Source: Rhodospirillales bacterium (GTDB lineage: Bacteria; Pseudomonadota; Alphaproteobacteria; Rhodospirillales; Defluviicoccaceae). Taken from it: DNA of 64,000 bases. The stretch covers positions 186,001-250,000 of the forward strand of contig JADJRE010000004.1 in assembly GCA_016712375.1 (NCBI GenBank). The letters run 5' to 3'. The position numbers were made by a program, and so were the translations under genes. Below are positions 56,409-64,000 of this stretch, one piece after another (the first letter of the stretch is position 1; each line of letters starts with the position of its first letter). Below the pieces are notes generated by a model, which searched no databases, had not been told where the DNA came from, and saw only the letters and a program-made list of their open reading frames with translations.

Positions 56409-57629
56409 ATGCAATCGAAGCTGAATGGCCGCGCCCGGTGGCGCGCGTCAAAGGCCGGCGTCGCCGGAATGCTGCTTTCGTTCCTCGCGGTTACCGCGGC
56501 TGCCCCGGCGGTCGCCGGTCCGGCGCCGACGTGGACGAAGCAACTTGGCTCGGACAGCTCCGACAACTTCGAAGCCGTAGCCTCGGACAGCGCTGGCAAC
56601 GTCGTCGCGGTAGGAGGCTTTGACAACGATCCCTGGGTAGTCAAGTTCAGCGCCGCGGGCGCGGTTCTGTGGCAGAAGAAGCCGGGGCCGGCCAAGGCAG
56701 AACAGGCAAATGGCGTCGCCATCGATAAGAGCGGTAACGTCATCGTCTCGGCAACCACGAGCTATCCTTTCGACACCTGGATCACCAAGTATAATTCTTC
56801 TGGTGGTCTCGTGTGGACCAAGCGCTTCGACAGCGGGACCAACGATTTCGCCTACCGCGTCGCCGTCGATGGCTTAGGCAACGTTTACACTGCCGGAACC
56901 AACGGTCCACTAGGAAACGGCAACAAGAATGCCGTGCTTGTCAAATACAATTCTGCGGGCGTTCAGCAGTGGTCTAAGTTTTTTGGCACGGATCAATTAG
57001 ACGAGTGCAACGGCATTGCCGCTGACAAGAACAATAACATTCTCCTCGTCGGCACCACCTGGGGGCCGTTCGCTGGCCCTGATCCCAGCAACACGAGCCG
57101 CGACGCCTGGATCGCCAAGGTCGACGGCACCGGCAAGTTCCTCTGGACGAAGCAGCTCGACTCGCTGGACGCAGATATCGACTATGGCAATGCGATCGCG
57201 GTGGACGCGAGCGGCAACGTCCTGGTCGGCGGATTGACATACGGTCGGTTCAACGCCGGCAGCACGCGCGGGACAAAAGCCTGGCTGGCCAAATACAGCG
57301 CAGGCGGAGCGATCCGCTGGATCCGCGAATACGCCCCGGTCGGGCGAAACCCCGATGTCCGCAGCCTCGCAGTCGATAGCACCGGCAAGATCATAACGAC
57401 CGGGCGATCAAAATGGAGCCATTATTCTGACGGCGCTTATGTCGCGAAGTACAGTTCAGCCGGCGCGTTCCTGTGGGACAGCTTCATCGACTCTGGCGAC
57501 GGCGACAGTGCGCAGGCTGTCGCGGTCGATGGTGCCGGCAATGCATACGTGGCAGGGTATACGTATGGTGATCTCGCTGTCCCGAATATTGGCAGGACGG
57601 ATAGCTTTCTCGCCAAGTTCCCGCAGTAA
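56409..57629 (+). CDS. secreted SBBP-repeat beta-propeller protein, copy 2
   Basis: A 406-residue paralogue of the preceding gene. The signal peptide and the first 60 residues are nearly identical (RARWRA, LLSFLAVTAAAPAVAGPAP, TWTKQLGSD), while central repeats have diverged. The same propeller elements recur: AIDKSGNVIVSA, AVDGLGNVYTAG, AVDASGNVLVGG, AVDGAGNAYVAG. The ribosome site and leader are duplicated with the gene. The conserved signal region and diverged blades suggest selection for different ligands or gene conversion at the 5' end. Confidence 0.88.
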   Translation: MQSKLNGRARWRASKAGVAGMLLSFLAVTAAAPAVAGPAPTWTKQLGSDSSDNFEAVASDSAGNVVAVGGFDNDPWVVKFSAAGAVLWQKKPGPAKAEQANGVAIDKSGNVIVSATTSYPFDTWITKYNSSGGLVWTKRFDSGTNDFAYRVAVDGLGNVYTAGTNGPLGNGNKNAVLVKYNSAGVQQWSKFFGTDQLDECNGIAADKNNNILLVGTTWGPFAGPDPSNTSRDAWIAKVDGTGKFLWTKQLDSLDADIDYGNAIAVDASGNVLVGGLTYGRFNAGSTRGTKAWLAKYSAGGAIRWIREYAPVGRNPDVRSLAVDSTGKIITTGRSKWSHYSDGAYVAKYSSAGAFLWDSFIDSGDGDSAQAVAVDGAGNAYVAGYTYGDLAVPNIGRTDSFLAKFPQ

Positions 57630-57640
57630 GAGTGGAGGAG

Positions 57641-57673
57641 CCAGCTTCGCGAATGTCTCATCCGCGAAGCTGG
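57641..57673 (+). terminator. hairpin after propeller copy 2
   Basis: CCAGCTTCGCG and CGCGAAGCTGG form a perfect 11-bp stem with an 11-base loop, 11 bases after the stop, followed by TTAGC. It probably ends transcription of the propeller genes. Confidence 0.65.
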
Positions 57674-57772
57674 TTAGCAGCCACTGTTGAGGCGGCTTTG
57701 CGACATCTATTTTCGCTTCGCGGGCCGCGCTAGCGCCTTCCTAATTTTAGCGCGCAGGTAGTGCCAACCGGC

Positions 57773-60172
57773 TCAGCCGCGCAGGGTGCCGCCGGTCGCT
57801 TTCGCCACCTGGGCGACGATGCGGGCCGAGACTGCCTCGATGTCGGCGTCAGTGAGCGTTCGTTCGGTCGGCTGTAAGGTGACGCCGATGGCGATCGACT
57901 TGCGGCCTTCGCCCACCGCGCCGCCCTCGAACACGTCGAAGACACGCACTTCGGTGATCAAGGCGCGCTCGGCGGCGCGCGCCGCGCGGACCACCGTTTC
58001 CGCGGCGACCGCGCGATCGACGACGAAGGCGAAGTCCCGTTCCACCGGCTGCAGCGCTGGCAGCACCAGCGCCGGTCGCGCCGTGCCAGCCGCTTCCTTC
58101 ACCGGCAGCGCATCCAGGAAGATTTCGCAGGCGACCACCGGGCCGGCGACGTCCAGCGTCCGCAACACACGCGGATGGATCTCGCCGAAATGGGCGAGAG
58201 GCTGCGGCCCGAGCTTCAATATGCCGGAGCGGCCGGGGTGGTACCAGGCAGGTGCGTCGGTCGCTACGACCACCTTCTCGATGCGCAGGCCGAGCGCCTC
58301 GAGCACCGCCAGCGCGTCTGCCTTGGCGTCGAAGGCGTCGACCGGGCGGGCCGGCTCTGCCCAGTGGCGCGGGCCGTTGCGGCCGGTGCGGATGGCAGCG
58401 GCGACCACCGCCTGATCCTCCGGCCGGTCGCCCGCGTACTGCGGGCCAATCTCGAACAGCGCCGCGTCGCGCTGGCCGCGGTCGGCATTGCGGCCGGCAG
58501 CCTGAATCAGGTTCGGCAGCGGCGATGGTCGCATCACGTCGAGATCGGCGCTGATTGGATTGACCAGCCGCAGCAGGGCGCCGCCGCCGCCGAACGGCTC
58601 GGCCGCGCGTGCCGCCATGAAGGAGTAGGTTACCGCCTCGATCATTCCGCGAGCCGCCAGCAGCCGCCGCGTCCGCGCTCGGCGCCGCTGTGGCGGCGTC
58701 AGTGCCGGAGTCGGCAGGCCCGCGTCGCGGGGCAGCGATACGGTCGGGATGCGGTGGTATCCCAGCAAGCGCGCAACTTCCTCGACCAGACACGCTTCGC
58801 CGATGATGTCGTTGCGCCAGGGCGGCGTCTTGACCTGCCACGTCTCGCCCTCGAACGTACCGCCGAAGCCGAGCGCGTCCAGAGTGCGCGCGCACTCTTC
58901 CGCGGAAGCCTCGACGGCCGCCAGCGTCCGCACCCTGTCCGGCCGGAAGCCGATCGGCGCTCCTCCAGCGGGCAGTGCGCCGGCAACGACCACCTCCGAT
59001 GGCTCGCCACCGCATAGCTCCATGATCAGCCGGGTCGCAACTTCCAGGCCCCAGGTCACCGAGGTGGGATCGATGCCGCGCTCGAAGCGGTAGCGGGCAT
59101 CGGACGCGATGCTGAGCGCCCGGCCGGTCTCGGCTGTGCGCACCGGATCGAATAATGCCGATTCCAGGAATACGGCCGTCGTCGTCTCGGTGCAGGCAGT
59201 AGGTTCGCCGCCGATCACTCCGCCCAGCGCTTGCGGACCCGCGTCGTCGCCGACCACCGTCATCGAAGGTGACAGGGCGTACTCCCGGCCGTTCAGCGCC
59301 GCGAGGCGCTCGCCGTCACGGGCGAAGCGGACCTGGATGTGGCCCCGGAGCTTGTCTGCATCGAAGGCGTGCAGCGGCCGGCAAAGATCGAGGGTGAGGA
59401 AGTTGGTGATGTCGACCAGCGCCGAGATCGGCCGCAAATCCGCTGCCAGCAATAGCCGCTTCAGCCATTCCGGGCTCTCTGCATTGCGCACGCCGCGGAT
59501 CAGCCGGCCTGCGAAGTACGGGCAGGCCGACGCCGCTTCGGTGGTGAAATCGAGGCGCACGCCAATCGGGCTCGGGAAGTTGCCTGGCAGCGGCGACGCA
59601 TCCAGCGGCAACAATATGCCGAGCCCGGCGGCGGCAAGATCGCGCGCCACGCCGCGCACGCCGAGGCAGTCGCCGCGGTTGGGGGTGATTGCGAGGTCGA
59701 TCAACGGATCGGCGAGGCCCAGCGCGGCGGCGGCCGGGGAACCGACGACAGCGTCTGCCGGCAGTTCGACAATCCCGGTGTGCTCGTCCGACAGACCCAT
59801 CTCGCGTTCAGAGAGCAGCATCCCGGCACTGTCGACGCCTCGGATCGCCGCAGCCTTCAGGGTGATCCCTCCTGCCGGGATGACCGATCCCACCGGCGCG
59901 AACACGCCTTTCATTCCGGCGCGGGCGTTCGGTGCGCCGCAGACGACCTGCAGCCGCTCGCGGCCGGTATCGACCGTGCAGACGCGCAGCTTATCGGCGT
60001 TGGGGTGAGGCTTCGCCTCGACCACCTCGGCGACGACAAACGCGCGCAATGCCGCGCCCCTGTCCTGGACGCTCTCCACCTCAAGGCCGATCATCGGCAG
60101 CCGGGCGGTGATCTCGTCGAGACCAGCCTCGGTATCCAAATGTCGCTTCAGCCAGGACAGGGTGAACTTCAT
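57773..60172 (-). CDS. pheT: phenylalanyl-tRNA synthetase beta subunit
   Basis: PheT is the large subunit of the alpha2beta2 synthetase and carries editing and tRNA-binding domains. The 799-residue product is of normal length. An N-terminal EMAP-II-like tRNA-binding domain (FVVAEVVEAKPHPNADKLRV, residues about 40-150), the B3/B4 editing region, the catalytic-like core (FERGIDPTSVTWGLEV) and the C-terminal ferredoxin-fold anticodon domain (LPALQPVERDFAFVVDRAV) are all present. It is intact and starts 5 bases after the pheS stop, last in the rpmI-rplT-pheS-pheT group. Confidence 0.96.
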   Translation of the reverse strand: MKFTLSWLKRHLDTEAGLDEITARLPMIGLEVESVQDRGAALRAFVVAEVVEAKPHPNADKLRVCTVDTGRERLQVVCGAPNARAGMKGVFAPVGSVIPAGGITLKAAAIRGVDSAGMLLSEREMGLSDEHTGIVELPADAVVGSPAAAALGLADPLIDLAITPNRGDCLGVRGVARDLAAAGLGILLPLDASPLPGNFPSPIGVRLDFTTEAASACPYFAGRLIRGVRNAESPEWLKRLLLAADLRPISALVDITNFLTLDLCRPLHAFDADKLRGHIQVRFARDGERLAALNGREYALSPSMTVVGDDAGPQALGGVIGGEPTACTETTTAVFLESALFDPVRTAETGRALSIASDARYRFERGIDPTSVTWGLEVATRLIMELCGGEPSEVVVAGALPAGGAPIGFRPDRVRTLAAVEASAEECARTLDALGFGGTFEGETWQVKTPPWRNDIIGEACLVEEVARLLGYHRIPTVSLPRDAGLPTPALTPPQRRRARTRRLLAARGMIEAVTYSFMAARAAEPFGGGGALLRLVNPISADLDVMRPSPLPNLIQAAGRNADRGQRDAALFEIGPQYAGDRPEDQAVVAAAIRTGRNGPRHWAEPARPVDAFDAKADALAVLEALGLRIEKVVVATDAPAWYHPGRSGILKLGPQPLAHFGEIHPRVLRTLDVAGPVVACEIFLDALPVKEAAGTARPALVLPALQPVERDFAFVVDRAVAAETVVRAARAAERALITEVRVFDVFEGGAVGEGRKSIAIGVTLQPTERTLTDADIEAVSARIVAQVAKATGGTLRG

Positions 60173-60177
60173 CGAAA

Positions 60178-61245
60178 CTAAAGCCCTGTCACCAGCGACG
60201 GCTGGTCGAGCGCCGCAAATCCATAGTGCCTGAGCCAGCGCAGGTCGGATTCAAAGAAGGTGCGCAGGTCGGGGATGCCGTACTTGAGCATGCCAATGCG
60301 CTCCAGTCCCATGCCGAAGGCAAAACCTTGCCATTGCGACGGATCGATGCCGCAGTTTTGCAGCACCACTGGATTGACCATGCCGCAGCCGAGGATCTCC
60401 AGCCAGTCACGGCCTGGACCGATGCGCAGGGTTCCACCCTCGCGCGCGCAGCCGATGTCCACCTCCGCCGAGGGCTCGGTGAACGGGAAGTAGCTGGGCC
60501 GGAAGCGCACCGGCAGATCCTCGGCGGCGAAATAGGCGCGCAGAAAGTCGCTCAGGCAGCCCTTCAGATGACCCATGTGCAGATCGCGGTCGATCACCAG
60601 GCCTTCCACCTGGTGAAACATCGGCGAGTGTGTCGCATCGTAATCCGAGCGGTAAGTGCGGCCGGGCGCGATGATGCGGATCGGCGGTTGCTGGTTCAGC
60701 ATGGTGCGCACCTGCACCGGCGAGGTGTGAGTGCGCAGCACCAACCGCCGGCCGTCGCGTTCGCCGGGCAGGTAGAAGGTGTCCATCTCCTGACGTGCCG
60801 GATGCTCGGGAGGAATGTTCAGCGCGCCGAAGTTGGTCCAGTCGTCCTCGATATCGGGCCCCTCGGCGAAGGCAAAGCCCATCTCGCCGAAGATCGCCAC
60901 CACCTCGTCGATGGTCTGGCTGATCGGGTGAATGCGGCCGGGCCGCTCCGGCCGGACCGGCAGGCTGAGATCGACCCGCTCTCCATCCAGCCGCGCATCG
61001 ATCGCCGCGTCGGCGAGTGCCGTCCGCCGTCGCTCCAGTGCGTTGGCGACCTCCTCCTTCAACGCGTTCAAAGCCGCGCCGCGCAGCCGCCGGGCGTCCG
61101 GATCGAGCCCAGCCAGGTCCTTCATCAGGGCGGTGATGCGGCCTTTCTTGCCGAGCTCAGCGACGCGCAGCCGCTCAAGACCGTCGAGATCGGCGGCCTC
61201 GACCCGCGCCAACAGCTCGCCACGCACGGCGTCCACGTCCTGCAT
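60178..61245 (-). CDS. pheS: phenylalanyl-tRNA synthetase alpha subunit
   Basis: PheS holds the aminoacylation site. The 355-residue product has an N-terminal coiled coil, then HPISQTIDEVVAIFGEMGFA, motif 2 (LRTHTSPVQVRTM and PGRTYRSDYDATHSPMFHQ) and motif 3 (GFAFGMGLERIGMLKYGI). It is intact and lies 32 bases after rplT. Gene order is the conventional one, with no sign of a leader peptide rich in Phe in the short gap. Confidence 0.97.
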   Translation of the reverse strand: MQDVDAVRGELLARVEAADLDGLERLRVAELGKKGRITALMKDLAGLDPDARRLRGAALNALKEEVANALERRRTALADAAIDARLDGERVDLSLPVRPERPGRIHPISQTIDEVVAIFGEMGFAFAEGPDIEDDWTNFGALNIPPEHPARQEMDTFYLPGERDGRRLVLRTHTSPVQVRTMLNQQPPIRIIAPGRTYRSDYDATHSPMFHQVEGLVIDRDLHMGHLKGCLSDFLRAYFAAEDLPVRFRPSYFPFTEPSAEVDIGCAREGGTLRIGPGRDWLEILGCGMVNPVVLQNCGIDPSQWQGFAFGMGLERIGMLKYGIPDLRTFFESDLRWLRHYGFAALDQPSLVTGL

Positions 61246-61277
61246 CGAGATCCCTGATCGGCGGTATCCGGATCTGC

Positions 61278-61646
61278 TTACGCCTGAGCCGGCGTCAGCG
61301 CGTCCTGAGAATGCTGAACGAGGGCGGCGAACGACGCTGGCTCCTTAACCGCGATGTCCGCCAGCATCTTGCGATCGACGGTGATGCCGGCCTTGTTCAG
61401 CCCGTCCATAAACCGCGAGTAGGTTAGCCCGTGCTCGCGAACGGCGGCATTGATCCGCTGGATCCACAGTGCCCGGAATGTCCGCTTGCGGTTGCGACGG
61501 TCGCGATAGGCATATTGTTGCGCCTTCTCGACCTTCTCCAACGCAATACGAAACGATGTAGACGAACGGCCGCGATAGCCCTTCGCCTTTTCCAGCACCT
61601 TCTTGTGGCGGGCATGCGCGGTGACGCCCCGCTTGACACGTGCCAT
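61278..61646 (-). CDS. rplT: 50S ribosomal protein L20
   Basis: L20 is a primary binder of 23S rRNA needed early in 50S assembly. The 122-residue product begins MARVKRGVTAHARHKKVLEK and contains GYRGRSSTSFRIALEKVEKA and LWIQRINAAVREHGLTYSRF, all diagnostic. It is intact, 12 bases after rpmI. Confidence 0.98.
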   Translation of the reverse strand: MARVKRGVTAHARHKKVLEKAKGYRGRSSTSFRIALEKVEKAQQYAYRDRRNRKRTFRALWIQRINAAVREHGLTYSRFMDGLNKAGITVDRKMLADIAVKEPASFAALVQHSQDALTPAQA

Positions 61647-61658
61647 GCGTGCGTCTCC

Positions 61659-61856
61659 CTACCTGTATGGAAAGTACTTTACGGCGACGACCGTCGCGTC
61701 ATCGGGCAGAATGAAGGTGCCGCGCGCCTGGCGCTTCATCTTCTGCGGCCGCTTGCGCAGGTTGTGCCGCTTGCACGCGACGTTGGCACGGATTTTCCCC
61801 GTGCCGGTGAATCGGAAGCGCTTCTTCGCCGCCGACTTGTTCTTCATCTTGGGCAT
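61659..61856 (-). CDS. rpmI: 50S ribosomal protein L35
   Basis: The 65-residue basic protein MPKMKNKSAAKKRFRFTGTG is typical L35. It is the first gene of the rpmI-rplT-pheS-pheT group. infC, which precedes it in many bacteria, is absent, as is common in Alphaproteobacteria. Confidence 0.98.
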   Translation of the reverse strand: MPKMKNKSAAKKRFRFTGTGKIRANVACKRHNLRKRPQKMKRQARGTFILPDDATVVAVKYFPYR

Positions 61857-62014
61857 TTCATGACCTTTCTTGCCGAATATACCGGCTACCTGGAGCCAGT
61901 GACGACGCCGCAGCGGCTGGGCATGCCCTTTTAGCCGGACCGCTCTGCAGAACGTCGCGAGAAGCGCCGCTTATACGCGTCGACGCGCCGCGGCGCAAGC
62001 GACGCTGACCGTGA

Positions 62015-62122
62015 CTAACCTTCGGCGTCAGGGCTGATCAGCTCGACCTTGGGGAAGTAGCCGCGGTAGCGGGTAGCGTCGCGGGTCAGGAGCCTGAATC
62101 CGCAAAAGGCGGGGAGCGCATA
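62015..62122 (-). pseudogene. C-terminal remnant of a PIN-domain (VapC-like) toxin
   Basis: A minus-strand frame ends with GFRLLTRDATRYRGYFPKVE and LISPDAEG then TAG, the characteristic end of VapC-type PIN ribonucleases (LLTRD carries a late active-site Asp). Upstream the match is lost after about 35 residues and no start or antitoxin is present. This is a fragment. The rest of 61857-62200 shows no gene. Confidence 0.6.
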
Positions 62123-62200
62123 AGTCCCTTGACGCGCGCCAGCGCCTGCGGCTGTTTGCGCGGCGCCTGCCCCCTCTGCAATTTAGACTGCCACCCGCTC

Positions 62201-64000
62201 ATGCCGCCCGCTCCGCTCCTCCTGTTACAGAACATCCGCCTGACTTTCGGCGGCGCGCCGGTTTTGCAGGGGGCGACGCTGTCGGTCGGCGCTGGCGAGC
62301 GCCTGGCGTTGATTGGGCGCAACGGCTCTGGGAAGTCGAGCCTATTGAAGATTGCTGCCGGGCTGCTGGAGGCGGACGGCGGCAGCCGGTTCGTGCAGCC
62401 GGGAACGACGGTGCGCTACCTGCCGCAGGAACCGGAACTTTCAGGGTACGCGACGCCGCTGGATTACGTCGAGGGTGGCCTGGCCCCGGGCGATGATCCC
62501 TACCGCGCGCGCTTGCTGCTCGAAAAGCTGGGTCTGCGTGGGGACGAGGACGCGCGCACGCTTTCCGGCGGCGAGGCGCGGCGGGCGGCGCTGGCACGGG
62601 TGCTGGCGCCTTCGCCCGATATCCTGCTGCTGGACGAGCCGACCAACCACCTCGACCTGCCGGCGATCGCCTGGCTGGAGGCGGAGCTGGCGGATTCGCG
62701 GTCGGCGCTGGTGCTGATCAGTCACGACCGCCGCTTTCTCGAGTCGCTGTCGCGCGCCATGGTCTGGCTTGATCGCGGCGCGGCGCGGCGCCTCGAACGC
62801 GGATTCGCCGAGTTCGAGGCGTGGCGTGACGAGGTGCTGGCGCAGGAGGAAGCTGACGCGCACAAGCTCGGCCGCAAGATCGTGAGAGAGGAGAGCTGGT
62901 TGCGTTACGGCGTCACCGCCCGGCGCAAGCGCAACGTCCGCCGGCTGGGCGAACTGCACGCCCTTCGCCAGCAGCGTCGCGCGTGGGTCGGTGCGCCCGG
63001 ACGGGTCAAGATGGCGGCGGCGGAAGGCGAGACGTCCGGCGTGCTGGTGATCGCTGCCGAGAGGGTGAGCAAGAGCTGGAGCGGAGCCGCGATCGTCAGC
63101 GATTTCTCCACCCGGATCCTGCGCGGCGACCGAGTCGGGATCATCGGACCGAACGGCGCCGGCAAGACGACACTGCTGCGCCTGCTGACCGGCGCTTTGC
63201 CACCCGACGCAGGACGCGTCACGCTCGGTACCGGCTTGGTGACGGTAACGCTGGACCAGCGGCGAGCGGTCCTCGACCCGGCGGCGACGCTGGCGGAAAC
63301 GCTCACCGGCGGGCGTGGCGACACTGTTTTTGTCGGTGATGAGGCCCGTCATGTGCATGGCTACATGAAGGACTTCCTGTTCGCTCCGGAGCAGGCGCGC
63401 ACGCCGGTTTCCGCATTGTCCGGTGGCGAGCGCGGCCGGCTGGTCCTGGCGCGGGCGCTGGCGACGCCGGCCAACCTGCTGGTGCTCGACGAGCCGACCA
63501 ACGACCTCGATCTCGAAACGCTCGACCTGCTGCAGGAGTTGCTGGCGGAGCATCCGGGAACAGTTTTGCTGGTCAGCCACGACCGCGATTTCCTAGACCG
63601 GGTATCGACTTCCGTCATTGTCTCCGAGGGCGATGGCCGCTGGCAGGAATATGCTGGCGGCTACACCGACATGCTGGCGCAGCGGGGCCGCGCAATAGAG
63701 GGGAGAAACCTTCCCTCGGTTGATCCGGTCCCGCAACCCGTGGAGGCGATCGTTGCTGCACCAACCCCCGGCCAGTCGCCGCGTCGTCGCCTGAGCTTCA
63801 AGCAGCAGCAGGCTCTGCGCACCTTACCCGATCGCATCGAGGCTTTGCATGCGACGCTGGCCGCGCTGCACAAGGCGCTGTCCGATCCGGCACTTTATGC
63901 CCGCGACCGTACGGAATTTGCCCGCCGCTCGGCGGAACTTGCCGCCGCGGAAAGCGACCTGCGGGTCGCCGAGGAAGAATGGCTGGCGCTGGAAATCCTG
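62201..64000 (+). CDS. ABC-F ATPase (Uup-like), right end missing
   Basis: A soluble tandem ATPase with 600 codons in the window and no stop. Each half has Walker A (GRNGSGKSSLLKI; GPNGAGKTTLLRL), the signature (LSGGEARRAALARVL; LSGGERGRLVLARAL) and Walker B (LLLDEPTNHLDL; LVLDEPTNDLDL). The two domains are joined by the long charged ABC-F linker. The C-terminal extension (RRRLSFKQQQALRTLPDRIE, then a coiled coil) is of the Uup type, linked to DNA-branch and ribosome-associated roles rather than membrane transport. ATG 62201 has no clear ribosome site. Confidence 0.92.
   Translation, partial: MPPAPLLLLQNIRLTFGGAPVLQGATLSVGAGERLALIGRNGSGKSSLLKIAAGLLEADGGSRFVQPGTTVRYLPQEPELSGYATPLDYVEGGLAPGDDPYRARLLLEKLGLRGDEDARTLSGGEARRAALARVLAPSPDILLLDEPTNHLDLPAIAWLEAELADSRSALVLISHDRRFLESLSRAMVWLDRGAARRLERGFAEFEAWRDEVLAQEEADAHKLGRKIVREESWLRYGVTARRKRNVRRLGELHALRQQRRAWVGAPGRVKMAAAEGETSGVLVIAAERVSKSWSGAAIVSDFSTRILRGDRVGIIGPNGAGKTTLLRLLTGALPPDAGRVTLGTGLVTVTLDQRRAVLDPAATLAETLTGGRGDTVFVGDEARHVHGYMKDFLFAPEQARTPVSALSGGERGRLVLARALATPANLLVLDEPTNDLDLETLDLLQELLAEHPGTVLLVSHDRDFLDRVSTSVIVSEGDGRWQEYAGGYTDMLAQRGRAIEGRNLPSVDPVPQPVEAIVAAPTPGQSPRRRLSFKQQQALRTLPDRIEALHATLAALHKALSDPALYARDRTEFARRSAELAAAESDLRVAEEEWLALEIL

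Overview
The window is a 64-kb, high-GC stretch that reads as an alphaproteobacterium, most likely of the Rhodospirillales. Supporting this are an EipB (DUF1849) envelope protein, a DUF1127 protein, a HisKA_2-type kinase next to a textbook EcfG (general stress) promoter, malyl-CoA lyase beside mesaconyl-CoA hydratase (ethylmalonyl-CoA pathway), an Anbu peptidase, the rpmI-rplT-pheS-pheT block and a rhodoquinone-specific RquA methyltransferase. GlgE, two further glycoside hydrolases, an Entner-Doudoroff operon, acetoacetyl-CoA synthetase and RquA together suit a glycogen- and polyester-storing organism living across oxic and anoxic phases, as in Defluviicoccus-like bacteria. That genus assignment is inference only.

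Layout. 1-2.8 kb: end of a GH13 enzyme and glgE. 2.8-4.7 kb: a secreted unknown and a VOC protein. 4.7-11.2 kb (minus strand): rpiR-gntP-gntK-edd-eda, a gluconate/Entner-Doudoroff operon with a palindrome over its promoter. 11.4-16 kb: SDR, acetoacetyl-CoA synthetase with a coupled 24-codon leader ORF, and GH57. 16-23.8 kb (minus strand): CHASE4 histidine kinase, REC-PAS-GGDEF-EAL regulator, SET-domain protein and a translocase-HEAT-cNMP-binding protein in one probable operon. 24-30.8 kb: GFA protein, a large hybrid kinase, N-formylglutamate amidohydrolase, transglutaminase-like protein, Anbu, a zinc-ribbon miniprotein, YaiI and tRNA-Pro(CGG).

31-46 kb: polyprenyl synthase, DUF2007, a methyltransferase, S49 peptidase, GNAT, glyQ, glyS, ppdK, a probable anti-Shine-Dalgarno sRNA, malyl-CoA lyase, mesaconyl-CoA hydratase, DUF2237 and an MFS transporter. 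46-54.4 kb: rquA, eipB, ROK kinase, a BigR/SqrR-like ArsR regulator, exonuclease III and a small stress-type cluster. 54.4-57.7 kb: a tandem duplication of a secreted beta-propeller gene. 57.7-64 kb: pheT, pheS, rplT, rpmI, a PIN-domain remnant and an ABC-F ATPase cut by the right edge.

Many genes, including essential ones (glyQ, glyS) and ppdK, are split by one-base indels, sometimes in G or T runs, and two contain an in-frame TAG. I read most of these as consensus errors rather than real pseudogenes. Coordinates of split genes cover the reconstructed gene. The strongest non-obvious signals are the sRNA at 41883-41970, the EcfG promoter at 52841, the RpiR operator at 11208, RquA, and the SET/translocase/c-di-GMP cluster.
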